38,217 bases of DNA from an uncultured Bacilli bacterium (GCA_944331935.1 CALVIV010000010.1:1-38217), one strand, 5' to 3'; counted from the first letter of the stretch, positions 1 through 9,262 are shown. Notes: generated from the sequence alone by a model not told the origin. A program made the numbers and translations.

Positions 1-162
1 ACAACTCCTTTCACAAGTGATATATATTATATCATGATGTGTAAAATTTTGTGTCCCAATATCTATACTAGCACCATTGATTCCAAGACCAGATAGCTTC
101 ATTAAATCATCTAAATTACACCATTGTTTAGAAATTAATTCTAATGTTTCTTTAGCACTCAT
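1..162 (-). CDS. Partial hypothetical protein (N-terminal 54 codons)
   Basis: Reading leftward from the ATG at 162-160, the frame stays open for 54 codons and runs off the window. The first residues (MSAKETLELISKQWCNLDDL, then MKLSGLG) look like a short helical, helix-turn-helix-type start such as small excisionase- or phage-like proteins have. That is only an impression. The start codon overlaps the stop of the gene upstream (shared bases TAATG), so the two are translationally coupled and probably part of one mobile-element operon. A purine-rich AGGAG lies near base 7 on the same strand, so another gene may begin just outside the window. Function is not recognised. Confidence 0.5.
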   Translation of the reverse strand, partial: MSAKETLELISKQWCNLDDLMKLSGLGINGASIDIGTQNFTHHDIIYITCERSC

Positions 163-611
163 TATTCATCATCCTTTCCACATATTTTATTTATCATTTC
201 TTGAATTTCTAATTGTTCTTCTTTAGTAGTAGGAATTGATTCACATCTTTTTCCATTCCATAACATAACACCATCTGTATCATAACTAATAATATTATTT
301 ATTACATCTTCATTGGTGTTAACTCCATTAATTTCTGTAACATGTATATAGTTTTGTCTGTATCCATTTTTATCTAAATAACCTTTAGGAATACCTTTTG
401 CAACAATTTCAATATTGGTATCAAGAATATATTTATTAGCAATTGTTTTAGATATTCTGGCACTAAAAAAAGATGGATAATTTTTTAACTTTCCATCCTT
501 ATCTTTAAAATATTCATCTTTTGATATATCAAACCAAATATATTTTTCATCAACATTATTCTTGATATTAATTATTTTACCATGAACTAAAATATAATCA
601 TTTATTTTCAT
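162..611 (-). CDS. OB-fold / single-strand-binding-like protein (149 aa)
   Basis: A 149-residue soluble protein with alternating beta-strand stretches: IHG-like KIINIKN at the start, FFSARISKTIANKY near residues 48-62, then EIVAKGIPKGYLDKNGYRQ and NYIHVTEI near 68-92. That order (strand, basic loop, VKG-type strand, NYIHVTEI strand) resembles SSB/OB-fold proteins encoded by phages and integrative elements. The last 50 residues are acidic (SIPTTKEEQLEIQEM), as SSB tails often are, but there is no classic DDDIPF tip. A good ribosome site (AGGAGGTTTTA on the minus strand) precedes the ATG at 611. It probably works in element replication or transfer with the genes beside it. The family assignment is an inference. 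Confidence 0.5.
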   Translation of the reverse strand: MKINDYILVHGKIINIKNNVDEKYIWFDISKDEYFKDKDGKLKNYPSFFSARISKTIANKYILDTNIEIVAKGIPKGYLDKNGYRQNYIHVTEINGVNTNEDVINNIISYDTDGVMLWNGKRCESIPTTKEEQLEIQEMINKICGKDDE

Positions 612-724
612 TAAAACCTCCTAAAGACCTCATCTTGCAAGATCTTGTAATTATATTTTTAATTTATATATTTAACTTATTTATTATGTGAGAAATATAT
701 TTCTACATATATAGAAGTTATTTT

Positions 725-994
725 CTAAGTAATTAGAGCATTATTTCTAATATAGATTTTTCGTTTAAAACTATTACCATTAACAATAGTAATATAATTG
801 TTATCTACTAAATACTTGAGTAGGTTAGTAATAGTTCTTGTAGAACAACCTAATTGTTTAGCATAATACTTGTTTGTTCCATAAGCATAACCTAATTGCA
901 TAGCATTAGAATTTAAAATACCTAGAAGTAACATCGCACTTCTAGGTATCTTCAAATTAATTAAATGTGTTGGAACCATTATAAAATTATCCAT
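725..994 (-). CDS. Small winged-helix protein, replication-initiator-like
   Basis: An 89-residue protein starting MDNFIMVPTHLINL. The segment IPRSAMLLLGILNSNAMQLG followed by NKYYAKQLGCSTRTITNLLKYLVDNNYITIV is a typical winged helix-turn-helix, with recognition helix CSTRTITNLLKYL at about residues 50-62. It matches the N-terminal domain seen in RepA-type plasmid initiators and phage replication regulators (HTH_36-like), but the rest of an initiator is missing, so it may be a stand-alone regulator. The start follows an AGAAAGGAG ribosome site. Its 5' leader holds a strong terminator hairpin (1016-1040) and a promoter flanked by an inverted repeat (1075-1104), so expression seems tightly limited. 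Function beyond DNA binding is inferred. Confidence 0.6.
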   Translation of the reverse strand: MDNFIMVPTHLINLKIPRSAMLLLGILNSNAMQLGYAYGTNKYYAKQLGCSTRTITNLLKYLVDNNYITIVNGNSFKRKIYIRNNALIT

Positions 995-1015
995 ATATTC
1001 TCCTTTCTGTAAAAC

Positions 1016-1040
1016 AAAAAAGAGAAGTCAAAAACTTCTC
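1016..1040 (-). terminator. Attenuator-like terminator in the leader of the winged-helix gene
   Basis: On the minus strand GAGAAGT pairs with ACTTCTC across a 5-base loop and is followed directly by six T. It lies between the predicted promoter (1090-1117) and the start codon at 994, so any transcript must pass it to reach the gene. That is the layout of an attenuator, as in rep genes controlled by counter-transcripts. No alternative antiterminator stem was proven. Confidence 0.65.
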
Positions 1041-1074
1041 AAAACTTGCTTTATTTCACTAAATTTTATAATTT

Positions 1075-1117
1075 TTGCTATTCTACTATATTTTAACATA
1101 GCAATTAGATAAATCAA
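1075..1117 (-). promoter_or_regulatory. Promoter with operator-like inverted repeat for the winged-helix gene
   Basis: Minus strand: TTGATT (1117-1112), 16-base spacer, TAAAAT (1095-1090). Perfect 7-base arms TTGCTAT (1075-1081) and ATAGCAA (1098-1104), 16 bases apart, flank the -10 box. A dimeric repressor binding there would block RNA polymerase. The binding protein is unknown; self-binding by the winged-helix protein is one possibility. Confidence 0.45.
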
Positions 1118-1200
1118 TAACCAAAATTATCTCATTTTATATTCTGAAAATTAGTCTAAAAATTTTCACCTTTTTTCCTATTTATTTTCAAAAATATTAA

Positions 1201-1328
1201 CAACTTTTTCCCCAATGGGGAAGAAGTTAACGATTGTTTTTATAAAATTAAGATTATTAGCAAGCAATGGAAATGTATAGCACAAAGGCCTTTGGCTACA
1301 TTTCCTATGATGGGATAGCCCAATCCCA
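1201..1328. repeat. Cluster of three strong hairpins in a gene-free spacer
   Basis: The 995-1490 spacer holds no gene. It carries three inverted repeats. The first is AACTTTTTCCCC (1202-1213) with GGGGAAGAAGTT (1217-1228), one mismatch. The second, at 1269-1305, pairs GGAAATGTA with TACATTTCC and has the 12-base palindrome CAAAGGCCTTTG at its tip. The third is TGGGAT (1311-1316) with ATCCCA (1323-1328). They sit upstream of a replication-type gene and next to the end of a divergent gene block. An origin, transfer origin or recombination site is possible; none is proven. Confidence 0.55.
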
Positions 1329-1490
1329 ATAAAAAGAAAATTATATAAATTTAACTAAATATTGAAATTTTACTTAGTAGTATATATGATTTTTTACCGT
1401 GTATATATGGTATTATTAATAATTATGTTATAATAGTAATGAAATTTGTAATAATGTGTATTTATTAATGATGAAAGTGGAAGTGAAATT

Positions 1491-4400
1491 ATGGATAAAA
1501 ATATGACAATTACTGAGCTTTTAAATAAATTAAGGGGACTATTTAGTAATGAACGAGATAAAGGAACAGCTTTTGAAAATTTAATTAAAATGTATTTAGA
1601 AAATGAACCTAAATATATGGCTATATTATCAGATGTTTGGATGTGGAAGGATTTCCCATATAGAGAAAATATTGGAGATACAGGCATAGATTTGGTCGCA
1701 AAAACTTATGATGGAGATTTTTGGGCAATTCAATGTAAATTTTATGCAGAAAATCACGAGATAACAAAAGGCGATGTTGATACGTTTCTCGCTACTTCTT
1801 CAAAGTACTTTTATGTAGATGATAAGAAAATAAATTTTAAATATAGATTGATTGCATCGACGACGGATCATTATAATCACATTGCTGAATCCACATTAGA
1901 AAACCAGAATCCTCCAGTAGGAAGAATAGGCATAAATGATTTATTAGAATCACAAATTGATTGGGAAAAATATTCATTGTTAGCTCAAAAAGTACCAATG
2001 TTGCAAAAGAAAAAACCAAGAAATTATCAGGAAGATGCTATAAAAGATGTAATAGAAGGATTTAAAACGCATGACCGTGGTAAATTAATAATGGCTTGTG
2101 GCACTGGTAAGACATATACTAGTTTAAAAATTGCTGAAAAACAATTAAACGGGAAAGGAAACATACTTTTTTTGGTACCATCAATTGCATTAGCTAGTCA
2201 AACTTTATCAGAATGGACAGCACAGTGTGAATACACATTTAATGCTTGTGTAGTTTGTAGTGATAATAAAGCATCAAAAGGAGATAATTCAACGGATTTA
2301 GGAATTCCATCTACAACAAATGTAGATAGATTGATAGAATGGTATGTTGATTCTAAAAAATTAAATAGAGATATGAATTTTATTTTTTCTACATATCAGT
2401 CCATTGATGTTGTTTCCGAATTCTCTAAGAAACTGGATATTAATTTTGATTTAATTATTTGTGATGAAGCACATAGAACAACAGGTGTTACGTTAAGCGA
2501 TGAAGATGAAAGCTCGTTTGTTAAAGTTCACGATAATGATTTTATTAAAGGGAAAAAAAGATTATACATGACTGCAACTCCAAAGATTTATGGTGACGGG
2601 GTAAAGGGAAGAGCTAATGAAGTAAATGCAGAGTTGTGTTCTATGGATGATGAAAGTATATATGGTCCAGAATTTCATAAGTTATCTTTTAGTGAAGCGG
2701 TTAAACAAGGATTATTAACTGATTATAAAGTGTTGGTATTAGCAGTAGATGAAGAATATGTAAAAATCGAATTGCAAGATTTATTAAAAGATGAAAATCA
2801 TGAATTAAAATTAGATGATTCGGTAAAAATAATGGGTTGCTGGAATGGGTTATCTAAAATTTCAACATGGGATGAAAAAGAAAATTTCTTATCTGACCCT
2901 ACACCAATGAAAAGGGCAGTTGCATTTTGCAATAGAATAATTGATTCAAAAAAATTAGTAGAAATGTTTAATTTAATTCAGGAGCACGTACGTAGTGAAT
3001 ATAGACCTGATAAAGAAAAATTAGTAAAAGTAGATATTAAACATGTAGATGGCTCTTTTAATGCATTAGAGAAAAAGGAAAGAATAAACTGGTTAAAAGA
3101 TGATATTAAAGATGGTGAATGTAGAATACTTACCAATGCAAGATGTTTATCAGAAGGTGTTGATGTTCCTGCGTTAGATGCGGTAATGTTTCTTAATCCT
3201 AGAAGTAGTATGATAGATATTATTCAATCAGTTGGAAGAGTAATGAGAAAATCTGAAGGGAAAAAATATGGATATGTAATACTTCCTATTGGTGTTTCAG
3301 CATCAGAAGGCCCGGATGAAGCATTGAATAATAACGAAAAATATAAACTTGTTTGGGAAGTTTTGCAAGCTTTAAGAGCTCACGATGACCGCTTTAATAA
3401 CACAATTAATAAAATAGATTTGAACAAGAAAAAGCCAGATCAAATAGAAGTTATTGGAATAGGTACGGCAAAAGCAGAAGAAAAAGATAATGGAACGAAG
3501 ACTATTAAAGTACAAGATGATATAAAACAAAAAGTTCAAATGACTCTTGACTTTAAAACATTTGATGAATGGAAAGACTCAATTTATGCTAAGATGGTTA
3601 AAAGAGTTGGTTCTAGAATATATTGGGAAATGTGGGCCAAAGATGTAGCAGATATTGCAACATCCCATATGAAAAAAATCAAAGAGCTATTAGCCACTAA
3701 TGACCCAAAAATAAAAAAGGCTATTACAGATTTCATCGAAGGATTACGTCAAAATTTAAATAATTCAATAACAGAAGATGATGCAATAGAAACGTTAGCA
3801 GAGCACATGATTACCAAACCAGTTTTTAATGCATTATTTGATAAATATGAATTTGTAAATAACAATCCTGTTTCTCAAACAATGCAGAAAATGATAGATA
3901 TTTTAGATAAACAATTTACAGAAGAAGAAAGAAAAAAATTAGATGAATTTTACGAAAGTATAAAAGAAAGAGCACAAGGAATTGACAATGCGGCAGGTAA
4001 GCAAAAAATAATTCTTGAATTATATGAAAAGTTTTTTAAAACGGCATTACCAAAAGAAGTTGAAAAATTAGGAATAGTATATACTCCGACAGAATGCGTC
4101 GATTTTATAATTAATAGTGTGGAATATTTAATGCAAAAAGAATTTGGTAAGAGTTTATCAGACCACGGAATACATATAATAGATGGCTTTACAGGAACGG
4201 GAACTTTTATAGTTAGATTGTTGCAAAGTGGTGTTATTAAACCACAAGATTTATTGTATAAATATACCAATGATATTCATGCTAATGAAATAGTACTATT
4301 AGCATATTATATAGCAGCTATTAATATTGAAGAAACATTTCATGAATTAAATAAAAGTCAAGAATATATTCCATTTGATGGTATTGTATTAACTGATACT

Positions 4401-6269
4401 TTTCAATTATATGAGGACAGCAATGATCATGAATGGACAAAAAATGTAAATGAATTGGCTTTACCTCAAAATAGTGAAAGAGCATTAAAGCAAAGAGAAT
4501 TGCCTATAACCGTTTGTATTGGAAACCCACCATATTCTATAGGACAGAAATCCGCTAATGATAACGCACAAAATTTATCCTATCCTAAATTAGACTCTAG
4601 AATTATGAATACGTATGCAGCAAGCTCAAAAGCTAATTTAAAAAAAGGATTATATGATTTATATATTAAAGCCTTTAGGTGGGCATCAGATAGAATTAAA
4701 AATAATGGAATAGTTGCTTTTATTACTAATGGTTCATATATTGACAATCAAGGAATGGATGGTTTCAGAAAATGTTTGTTAGATGAGTTTACTTCAATTT
4801 ATGTTTTTAATTTAAGAGGCAATGCTCGAACTTCAGGTGAACAAAGAAGAAAAGAGAAAGATAATGTTTTTGGTATTGGAACAAGGACCCCAGTCGCAAT
4901 TACATTATTAATAAAAAATAGTGAAAAAAATAATGATAAATATATACATTATTATGACATTGGAGATTATTTGTCTAGAGAACAAAAATTAAATATAATT
5001 AATAAATTTAATAACATCAATAATATCGAGTGGAAACATATTACTCCAGATGAAAATAATGACTGGATTAATAAAAGAAAACATGAATTTAAAACTTTTA
5101 TACCTTTAGCACCATCAAGAAAGCATGATATAAATTGTAAATCAGTATTTAATAATTATGCAATTGGGATAGTAAGCAGTAGAGACTGTTGGGTATATAA
5201 TTATAGTAAAAGGAAATTAGAAAATAATATCATTTCAAGTATAAATTTTTATAATCAAGAATTAAAAAGATACCAAAGTATCTCTTCTCTTAATATGGAT
5301 TCTAAAAAAATTAGCTGGTCAGCAGGATTAAAGTCTTTAATAAGAAGAAAAGAAAGTATTGTATTTAATAAAGAAAGTATTACAGATGGTATTTATAGAC
5401 CATATGTTAAAGAAAAATTATATTACAATGATAAACTTATTGAAAGACCAGGGAAAATGAAAGAATTGTTCATAAATTCTAATAAATTAATTATGACATC
5501 AGGGGTTGGATCTAATAAAGCTTTTTCAGTATATATGGTTGATTTAATTCCTAGTTTAGATACATTAGAAAAGGGACAATGCTTTCCGTTGTATTGGTAT
5601 GAAAAGAATAATGAAAATACTCTATTTAATAATAAACAAATTATAAAACATGATGCAATATCGGATTTTATAAAAAAGATAGTAACGAATCAATATAAAA
5701 AGAATATAGAAAAAGAAGAAATATTTTATTATGTTTATGGTTTACTACATTCCAAAGATTATAGCAGAGCATTTGCTTCAGACTTAAAAAAATCATTACC
5801 ACGTATTCCAATAGTAGATACATATGAAGAATTTGTAGCATTCAGTGAAGCAGGAAAAAAATTAGCAAATTTACACTTAAATTATGAACAAGTAAAGCCA
5901 TATTCTAAATGTAAAATATTTATGTATCCAGGTGCAGATTATAAGGTAACAAAAATGAAATTTGGAAAAAGTAAAAATAATAATAAGGATAAAACCATTA
6001 TTGAATATAATGACAAAATAACAATTTCTAATATACCAGAAAAAGCATATGAATATATAGTTAATGGAAAATCAGCTATTGAGTGGGTTATGGAGAGATA
6101 TGCAGTTACAATAGATAAAAAAAGTGGAATTAAGAATGATCCGAATGACTGGTGTAAAGAAGTAAATGATGAAAAATATATCTTTAATTTATTACTAAGA
6201 ATTATTAATGTTTCTATTCAAACGGTAGATATCGTTAATTCTTTACCAAAGTTAGACTTTGAAGATTAA
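1491..6269 (+). CDS. Type ISP restriction-modification enzyme (Mrr nuclease-helicase-methyltransferase, LlaGI-like)
   Basis: A 1592-residue single-chain enzyme that both methylates and cuts DNA. Domains in order: Mrr-like PD-(D/E)XK nuclease (about 1-165; D67 in GIDLVA, then Q81-C-K83); SF2 translocase (about 175-600) with MACGTGKT at 201-208, DEAH at 325-328, TAT at 361-363 and the QSVGRVMRK motif near 578-586; a helical linker; an N6-adenine methyltransferase with FTGTGTF near 900 and NPPY at 1012-1015; and a C-terminal target-recognition region from about 1150. Domain order and length match type ISP enzymes such as LlaGI and LlaBIII (about 1570-1580 aa), which recognise an asymmetric site, methylate one strand and cut after translocating head to head. 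All catalytic motifs are present, so it looks active. The start follows GGAAGTG; a TATAAT lies at 1429-1434. Target sequence cannot be read from the protein. Confidence 0.93.
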   Translation: MDKNMTITELLNKLRGLFSNERDKGTAFENLIKMYLENEPKYMAILSDVWMWKDFPYRENIGDTGIDLVAKTYDGDFWAIQCKFYAENHEITKGDVDTFLATSSKYFYVDDKKINFKYRLIASTTDHYNHIAESTLENQNPPVGRIGINDLLESQIDWEKYSLLAQKVPMLQKKKPRNYQEDAIKDVIEGFKTHDRGKLIMACGTGKTYTSLKIAEKQLNGKGNILFLVPSIALASQTLSEWTAQCEYTFNACVVCSDNKASKGDNSTDLGIPSTTNVDRLIEWYVDSKKLNRDMNFIFSTYQSIDVVSEFSKKLDINFDLIICDEAHRTTGVTLSDEDESSFVKVHDNDFIKGKKRLYMTATPKIYGDGVKGRANEVNAELCSMDDESIYGPEFHKLSFSEAVKQGLLTDYKVLVLAVDEEYVKIELQDLLKDENHELKLDDSVKIMGCWNGLSKISTWDEKENFLSDPTPMKRAVAFCNRIIDSKKLVEMFNLIQEHVRSEYRPDKEKLVKVDIKHVDGSFNALEKKERINWLKDDIKDGECRILTNARCLSEGVDVPALDAVMFLNPRSSMIDIIQSVGRVMRKSEGKKYGYVILPIGVSASEGPDEALNNNEKYKLVWEVLQALRAHDDRFNNTINKIDLNKKKPDQIEVIGIGTAKAEEKDNGTKTIKVQDDIKQKVQMTLDFKTFDEWKDSIYAKMVKRVGSRIYWEMWAKDVADIATSHMKKIKELLATNDPKIKKAITDFIEGLRQNLNNSITEDDAIETLAEHMITKPVFNALFDKYEFVNNNPVSQTMQKMIDILDKQFTEEERKKLDEFYESIKERAQGIDNAAGKQKIILELYEKFFKTALPKEVEKLGIVYTPTECVDFIINSVEYLMQKEFGKSLSDHGIHIIDGFTGTGTFIVRLLQSGVIKPQDLLYKYTNDIHANEIVLLAYYIAAINIEETFHELNKSQEYIPFDGIVLTDTFQLYEDSNDHEWTKNVNELALPQNSERALKQRELPITVCIGNPPYSIGQKSANDNAQNLSYPKLDSRIMNTYAASSKANLKKGLYDLYIKAFRWASDRIKNNGIVAFITNGSYIDNQGMDGFRKCLLDEFTSIYVFNLRGNARTSGEQRRKEKDNVFGIGTRTPVAITLLIKNSEKNNDKYIHYYDIGDYLSREQKLNIINKFNNINNIEWKHITPDENNDWINKRKHEFKTFIPLAPSRKHDINCKSVFNNYAIGIVSSRDCWVYNYSKRKLENNIISSINFYNQELKRYQSISSLNMDSKKISWSAGLKSLIRRKESIVFNKESITDGIYRPYVKEKLYYNDKLIERPGKMKELFINSNKLIMTSGVGSNKAFSVYMVDLIPSLDTLEKGQCFPLYWYEKNNENTLFNNKQIIKHDAISDFIKKIVTNQYKKNIEKEEIFYYVYGLLHSKDYSRAFASDLKKSLPRIPIVDTYEEFVAFSEAGKKLANLHLNYEQVKPYSKCKIFMYPGADYKVTKMKFGKSKNNNKDKTIIEYNDKITISNIPEKAYEYIVNGKSAIEWVMERYAVTIDKKSGIKNDPNDWCKEVNDEKYIFNLLLRIINVSIQTVDIVNSLPKLDFED

Positions 6270-6290
6270 TGTAGAAAAAATATAGCTGGT

Positions 6291-6300
6291 TTGGTATAAT
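6291..6300 (+). promoter_or_regulatory. Extended -10 promoter for the RT-OLD operon
   Basis: TGGTATAAT (TATAAT at 6295-6300 with the TG extension) lies between the restriction gene stop and the reverse transcriptase start. The -35 region is weak, as is common for extended -10 promoters. Transcription would begin near 6307, just before the hairpin at 6312. Confidence 0.45.
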
Positions 6301-6311
6301 TAAAATAGTTG

Positions 6312-6337
6312 AGATATCATTATTATGATATCTTTTT
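6312..6337 (+). terminator. Terminator after the ISP gene, or 5' hairpin of the RT transcript
   Basis: AGATATCAT (6312-6320) and ATGATATCT (6325-6333) form a perfect 9-bp stem with loop TATT, then a run of T to 6337. It would end the restriction-gene transcript. It also lies a few bases after the predicted start site of the RT operon. Confidence 0.7.
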
Positions 6338-6356
6338 GTATTGGATGGAGGTTTTT

Positions 6357-7952
6357 ATGAAAAGAAAAGAAATACGTAATGCGGTTAATCAGGCTATAGA
6401 TAATATTATATACGAAGGTTGTACAGATGTTGCAATATTTGGAAATCCATTCGAGATAAAATTACTAAATAATAAAGAAACAAGAAAGAAAATAACTGAT
6501 GATTTAGTGTTAAATCTTGATAATATTTTAAATTCAAATGGGAAATTTGATATTTTAAAATTTAATAAGATATCACATATGTTAGTTCCCAAAAAAACGT
6601 TTTATGACTTTAGAAAATGCGCATTAATAGATGTAATTGATGAAATAAAATATTTAAGTCTTGTATTATTGATTGCTAATCAAATAGAAAGAAAACGTGT
6701 TTCAAAAAGAATTGCCTTTTCATATAGATATAACCCAAATAAAAATGGGAGACTTTTTGATAAAAAGTATAATTATTCATCATTTAAACATGAATATAAA
6801 AAAATCTCATCAATGAGAAAATACAAGATAATTATAGAATGTGATATATCAAATTTTTATGATAGATTAAATCTTCATCGCTTAAATTCCACTTTATTAT
6901 CAATGGAAGATATAAATAATAAAATATCAGATACTATTGACAATTTACTTTTATTTTGGGCTAATAGAGATTCTTATGGCTTGCCTGTTGGATCTAATGC
7001 TTCAAGAATATTAGCGGAAGCATTTTTAATAGAAATAGACAATTATTTATTGTCTAATGGCATTAGATTTTGCAGGTTTGTAGATGATTATAGATTTTTT
7101 GCAACAAATGTTAGTGAAGCAAATAAAATCTTATCATGTTTTGTAGAAATATTAAACAAGCATGGATTATCTATAAATGCTAGTAAAACGAAAATGAGAG
7201 ATATAAGTGAATATCATATTAATCCATCTAAAAAGAAAAAAACTAATCAAGAAGGAATTTCAGAAATAATAAGAGGATATTCTGGTATAGTACCTTCTAA
7301 ATTTAGAAAATTAAGTAATAGTGAAATTGAAAAGCTAAAAAAAGAAGATGAATTAGAACTACTAAACAATCTTAAAACAGCAAATATTATTGAACCAGCA
7401 AATATTATAAAATGTATCAAAATATTAATAGCCAAAGAAAATTATGATGCTTTGCTAGATTTCCCTGACACATTAAGAAAATATCCACAATTTGTTCCAT
7501 ATTTTTCAGATGTCATGTTTAAAAATAAAGAACGCATATCTAACAAAATTTACAATGATATTTTAAATAGTTTTTTTGAATGGTTGAATGATGATAATAT
7601 GCAAGAATATCTACTCATAAGTATCGTAAAACTATTTGATACAAAAAATATTGAAGAAAAGAAAAAACTTTTTAATTTCTTTAAAAATTTAAAAAGAAAT
7701 TCAGGAATTTATATTGGACGTACTGTTTTAGAACAAATAGGTAATAATTTATCTAGAGGAGAACTTTTAGAATTAAAAGATTATTATTTGAGAGCTGATT
7801 GTTGGGAAAAACGGCAAATTGTAAATATGATTTTAAATGGTCTAAGTTATCCAGAAAACAGACCATTTATAAAAGACTTGAAAATTAATTGTAATGATTA
7901 TTTCATAATAAGCATGATTAATAAATATGAAATAATGCATAGAAAGAAGTGA
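6357..7952 (+). CDS. Reverse transcriptase, Abi/UG-like, with helical C-terminal domain
   Basis: The chosen start (ATG 6357) follows a perfect GGAGG and gives 531 residues; an upstream in-frame ATG at 6309 has no ribosome site and lies inside the hairpin. RT motifs: motif A ECDISNFYDRL with D163; GLPVGSNASRILAE at 208-221; FVDD at 241-244 (catalytic D243, D244); and GLSINASKTKM at 270-280. The first 150 residues and the last 200 (about 330-531) are alpha-helical, the latter resembling the HEAT-like repeats of abortive-infection RTs. The box is FVDD, not the YADD usual in retrons, and the retron NAXXH motif and an msr-msd RNA are not visible. Group II maturase domains are also absent. It is most likely a phage-defence RT of the Abi/UG assemblage. 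It is coupled, 4 bases apart, to an OLD-type ATPase. The exact subgroup was not determined. Confidence 0.85.
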   Translation: MKRKEIRNAVNQAIDNIIYEGCTDVAIFGNPFEIKLLNNKETRKKITDDLVLNLDNILNSNGKFDILKFNKISHMLVPKKTFYDFRKCALIDVIDEIKYLSLVLLIANQIERKRVSKRIAFSYRYNPNKNGRLFDKKYNYSSFKHEYKKISSMRKYKIIIECDISNFYDRLNLHRLNSTLLSMEDINNKISDTIDNLLLFWANRDSYGLPVGSNASRILAEAFLIEIDNYLLSNGIRFCRFVDDYRFFATNVSEANKILSCFVEILNKHGLSINASKTKMRDISEYHINPSKKKKTNQEGISEIIRGYSGIVPSKFRKLSNSEIEKLKKEDELELLNNLKTANIIEPANIIKCIKILIAKENYDALLDFPDTLRKYPQFVPYFSDVMFKNKERISNKIYNDILNSFFEWLNDDNMQEYLLISIVKLFDTKNIEEKKKLFNFFKNLKRNSGIYIGRTVLEQIGNNLSRGELLELKDYYLRADCWEKRQIVNMILNGLSYPENRPFIKDLKINCNDYFIISMINKYEIMHRKK

Positions 7953-7956
7953 TTAA

Positions 7957-9237
7957 ATGTTAAGCCAAATTTATATAAAAAATTTTAAAGCATTTGAAAA
8001 AGAAACAATACCAATTGAAAAACATAATATCATAATAGGAGAGAATGATGCTGGTAAGTCTACTATTTTACAAGCACTTGATATATTTTTTAATCAAGAA
8101 AAAATTGATAAGGTGTTTGTTAGAGATATTAGTCTTCCAGTAGAAATTGGGATATTATTTAATAATAAATTTTATAAAAAGATTTATAGTGGTGCATCAT
8201 ATAAATTGAGCTCGCAATCAGAAAATATATCAGACTTAGATTATTTTAGATATATTTATATTCCTGTATCGGTATATGATCCTAAAAATATATTAAATCA
8301 ATTATCAATTTCTAAAGCGTTATCTACTACACCATCAGAATTGATTGATAAATTGAAAGAAATTGTCCAAAAATCAGTTGACGATGTGATTAAAAGCATT
8401 GATTCTGAATTATTAATTATAAATGATGAAAAAACAGACATAGTTGGCAAAGAAACTTTTAAATATGATGCTGCTATAAAATATTCAATTACAAGTGATG
8501 GCATACCAGTGGAAGCGAGGGGGAGTGGATTCCAAAAAAATTTAATGTATGCTCTGTTGGTTGGTAATAGTTACGATAATGTTATTTTAGGTATTGATGA
8601 GATTGAAAATTCATTCTCGATAAATAATTGCAATAACATGATTAAAGAATTACAATCAAAAATAGGGCAAACACTAATAAGTACTCATTCTGTAACTGTT
8701 TTAGAAGTATCAAATGATTCTAATACAATCCCTTTATATACAGACAAATATGACAATATATCAAAATTATTAGATGCACTTGATAGTACAGATTCTAAAA
8801 TATACTTACTAGTAGAAGGCAAATTCGATTTGCCTTGGTATAAAAAAAGTCTTAGTTTGTTAGGAGTATTATCAAATTATATTCTATTACCAGCAGGTGG
8901 AGAAAGTAATGCAGAATCCTTAAAAAAAGCTTTAGAAGCACATGGAAAAAAGTGTATTATAATAAAAGATGGTGATACAAATGATGAATGTTCTATACAA
9001 AAAGATTGTATTGAGCTATATGTTCCATTAAGTGATCTAAATAGAATATTAAATGTTAATTTAACAAAGGTACCAAATAATAAAAAGGACTTTTTTGATC
9101 AAACTGTTATAGAAGAAGAAAGGAATGAAGATTCTGTTAAAAGAATATTGGCATCACATGTTGATGAATTTCTTAAACAAGATAATCCATTAATTACAGA
9201 AGTAGCACAATTTTTAAATATTGATGACAAGCAGTAA
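7957..9237 (+). CDS. OLD-family ATPase with TOPRIM nuclease domain
   Basis: A 426-residue protein with an ABC/SMC-type ATPase followed by TOPRIM. Visible motifs: Walker A GENDAGKS (28-35), signature-like RGSGFQ (188-193), Walker B ending in D214-E215, and the H-loop histidine in STHS (H244). TOPRIM acidic residues are E287 in LLVEGKFD and D338/D340 in IIKDGD. This is the architecture of OLD (overcoming lysogenization defect) nucleases, which act in defence alone (class 1), with a UvrD-like helicase (GajB, class 2), or in some retrons. The chain is shorter than many OLD proteins (about 550-700 aa) because the ATPase insertions are reduced. The RT gene ends 4 bases upstream, so both come from one transcript. 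The inferred role is a DNA-cutting effector controlled by, or acting with, the RT. Confidence 0.85.
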   Translation: MLSQIYIKNFKAFEKETIPIEKHNIIIGENDAGKSTILQALDIFFNQEKIDKVFVRDISLPVEIGILFNNKFYKKIYSGASYKLSSQSENISDLDYFRYIYIPVSVYDPKNILNQLSISKALSTTPSELIDKLKEIVQKSVDDVIKSIDSELLIINDEKTDIVGKETFKYDAAIKYSITSDGIPVEARGSGFQKNLMYALLVGNSYDNVILGIDEIENSFSINNCNNMIKELQSKIGQTLISTHSVTVLEVSNDSNTIPLYTDKYDNISKLLDALDSTDSKIYLLVEGKFDLPWYKKSLSLLGVLSNYILLPAGGESNAESLKKALEAHGKKCIIIKDGDTNDECSIQKDCIELYVPLSDLNRILNVNLTKVPNNKKDFFDQTVIEEERNEDSVKRILASHVDEFLKQDNPLITEVAQFLNIDDKQ

Positions 9238-9262
9238 GATATTAAAGATTAATAGTATAAAT

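Noticed and set aside
6270-6356. Retron msr-msd RNA upstream of the reverse transcriptase
   Set aside because: Only about 50 transcribed bases precede the start codon, with one simple hairpin, and the RT lacks retron-specific NAXXH and YADD-type motifs.
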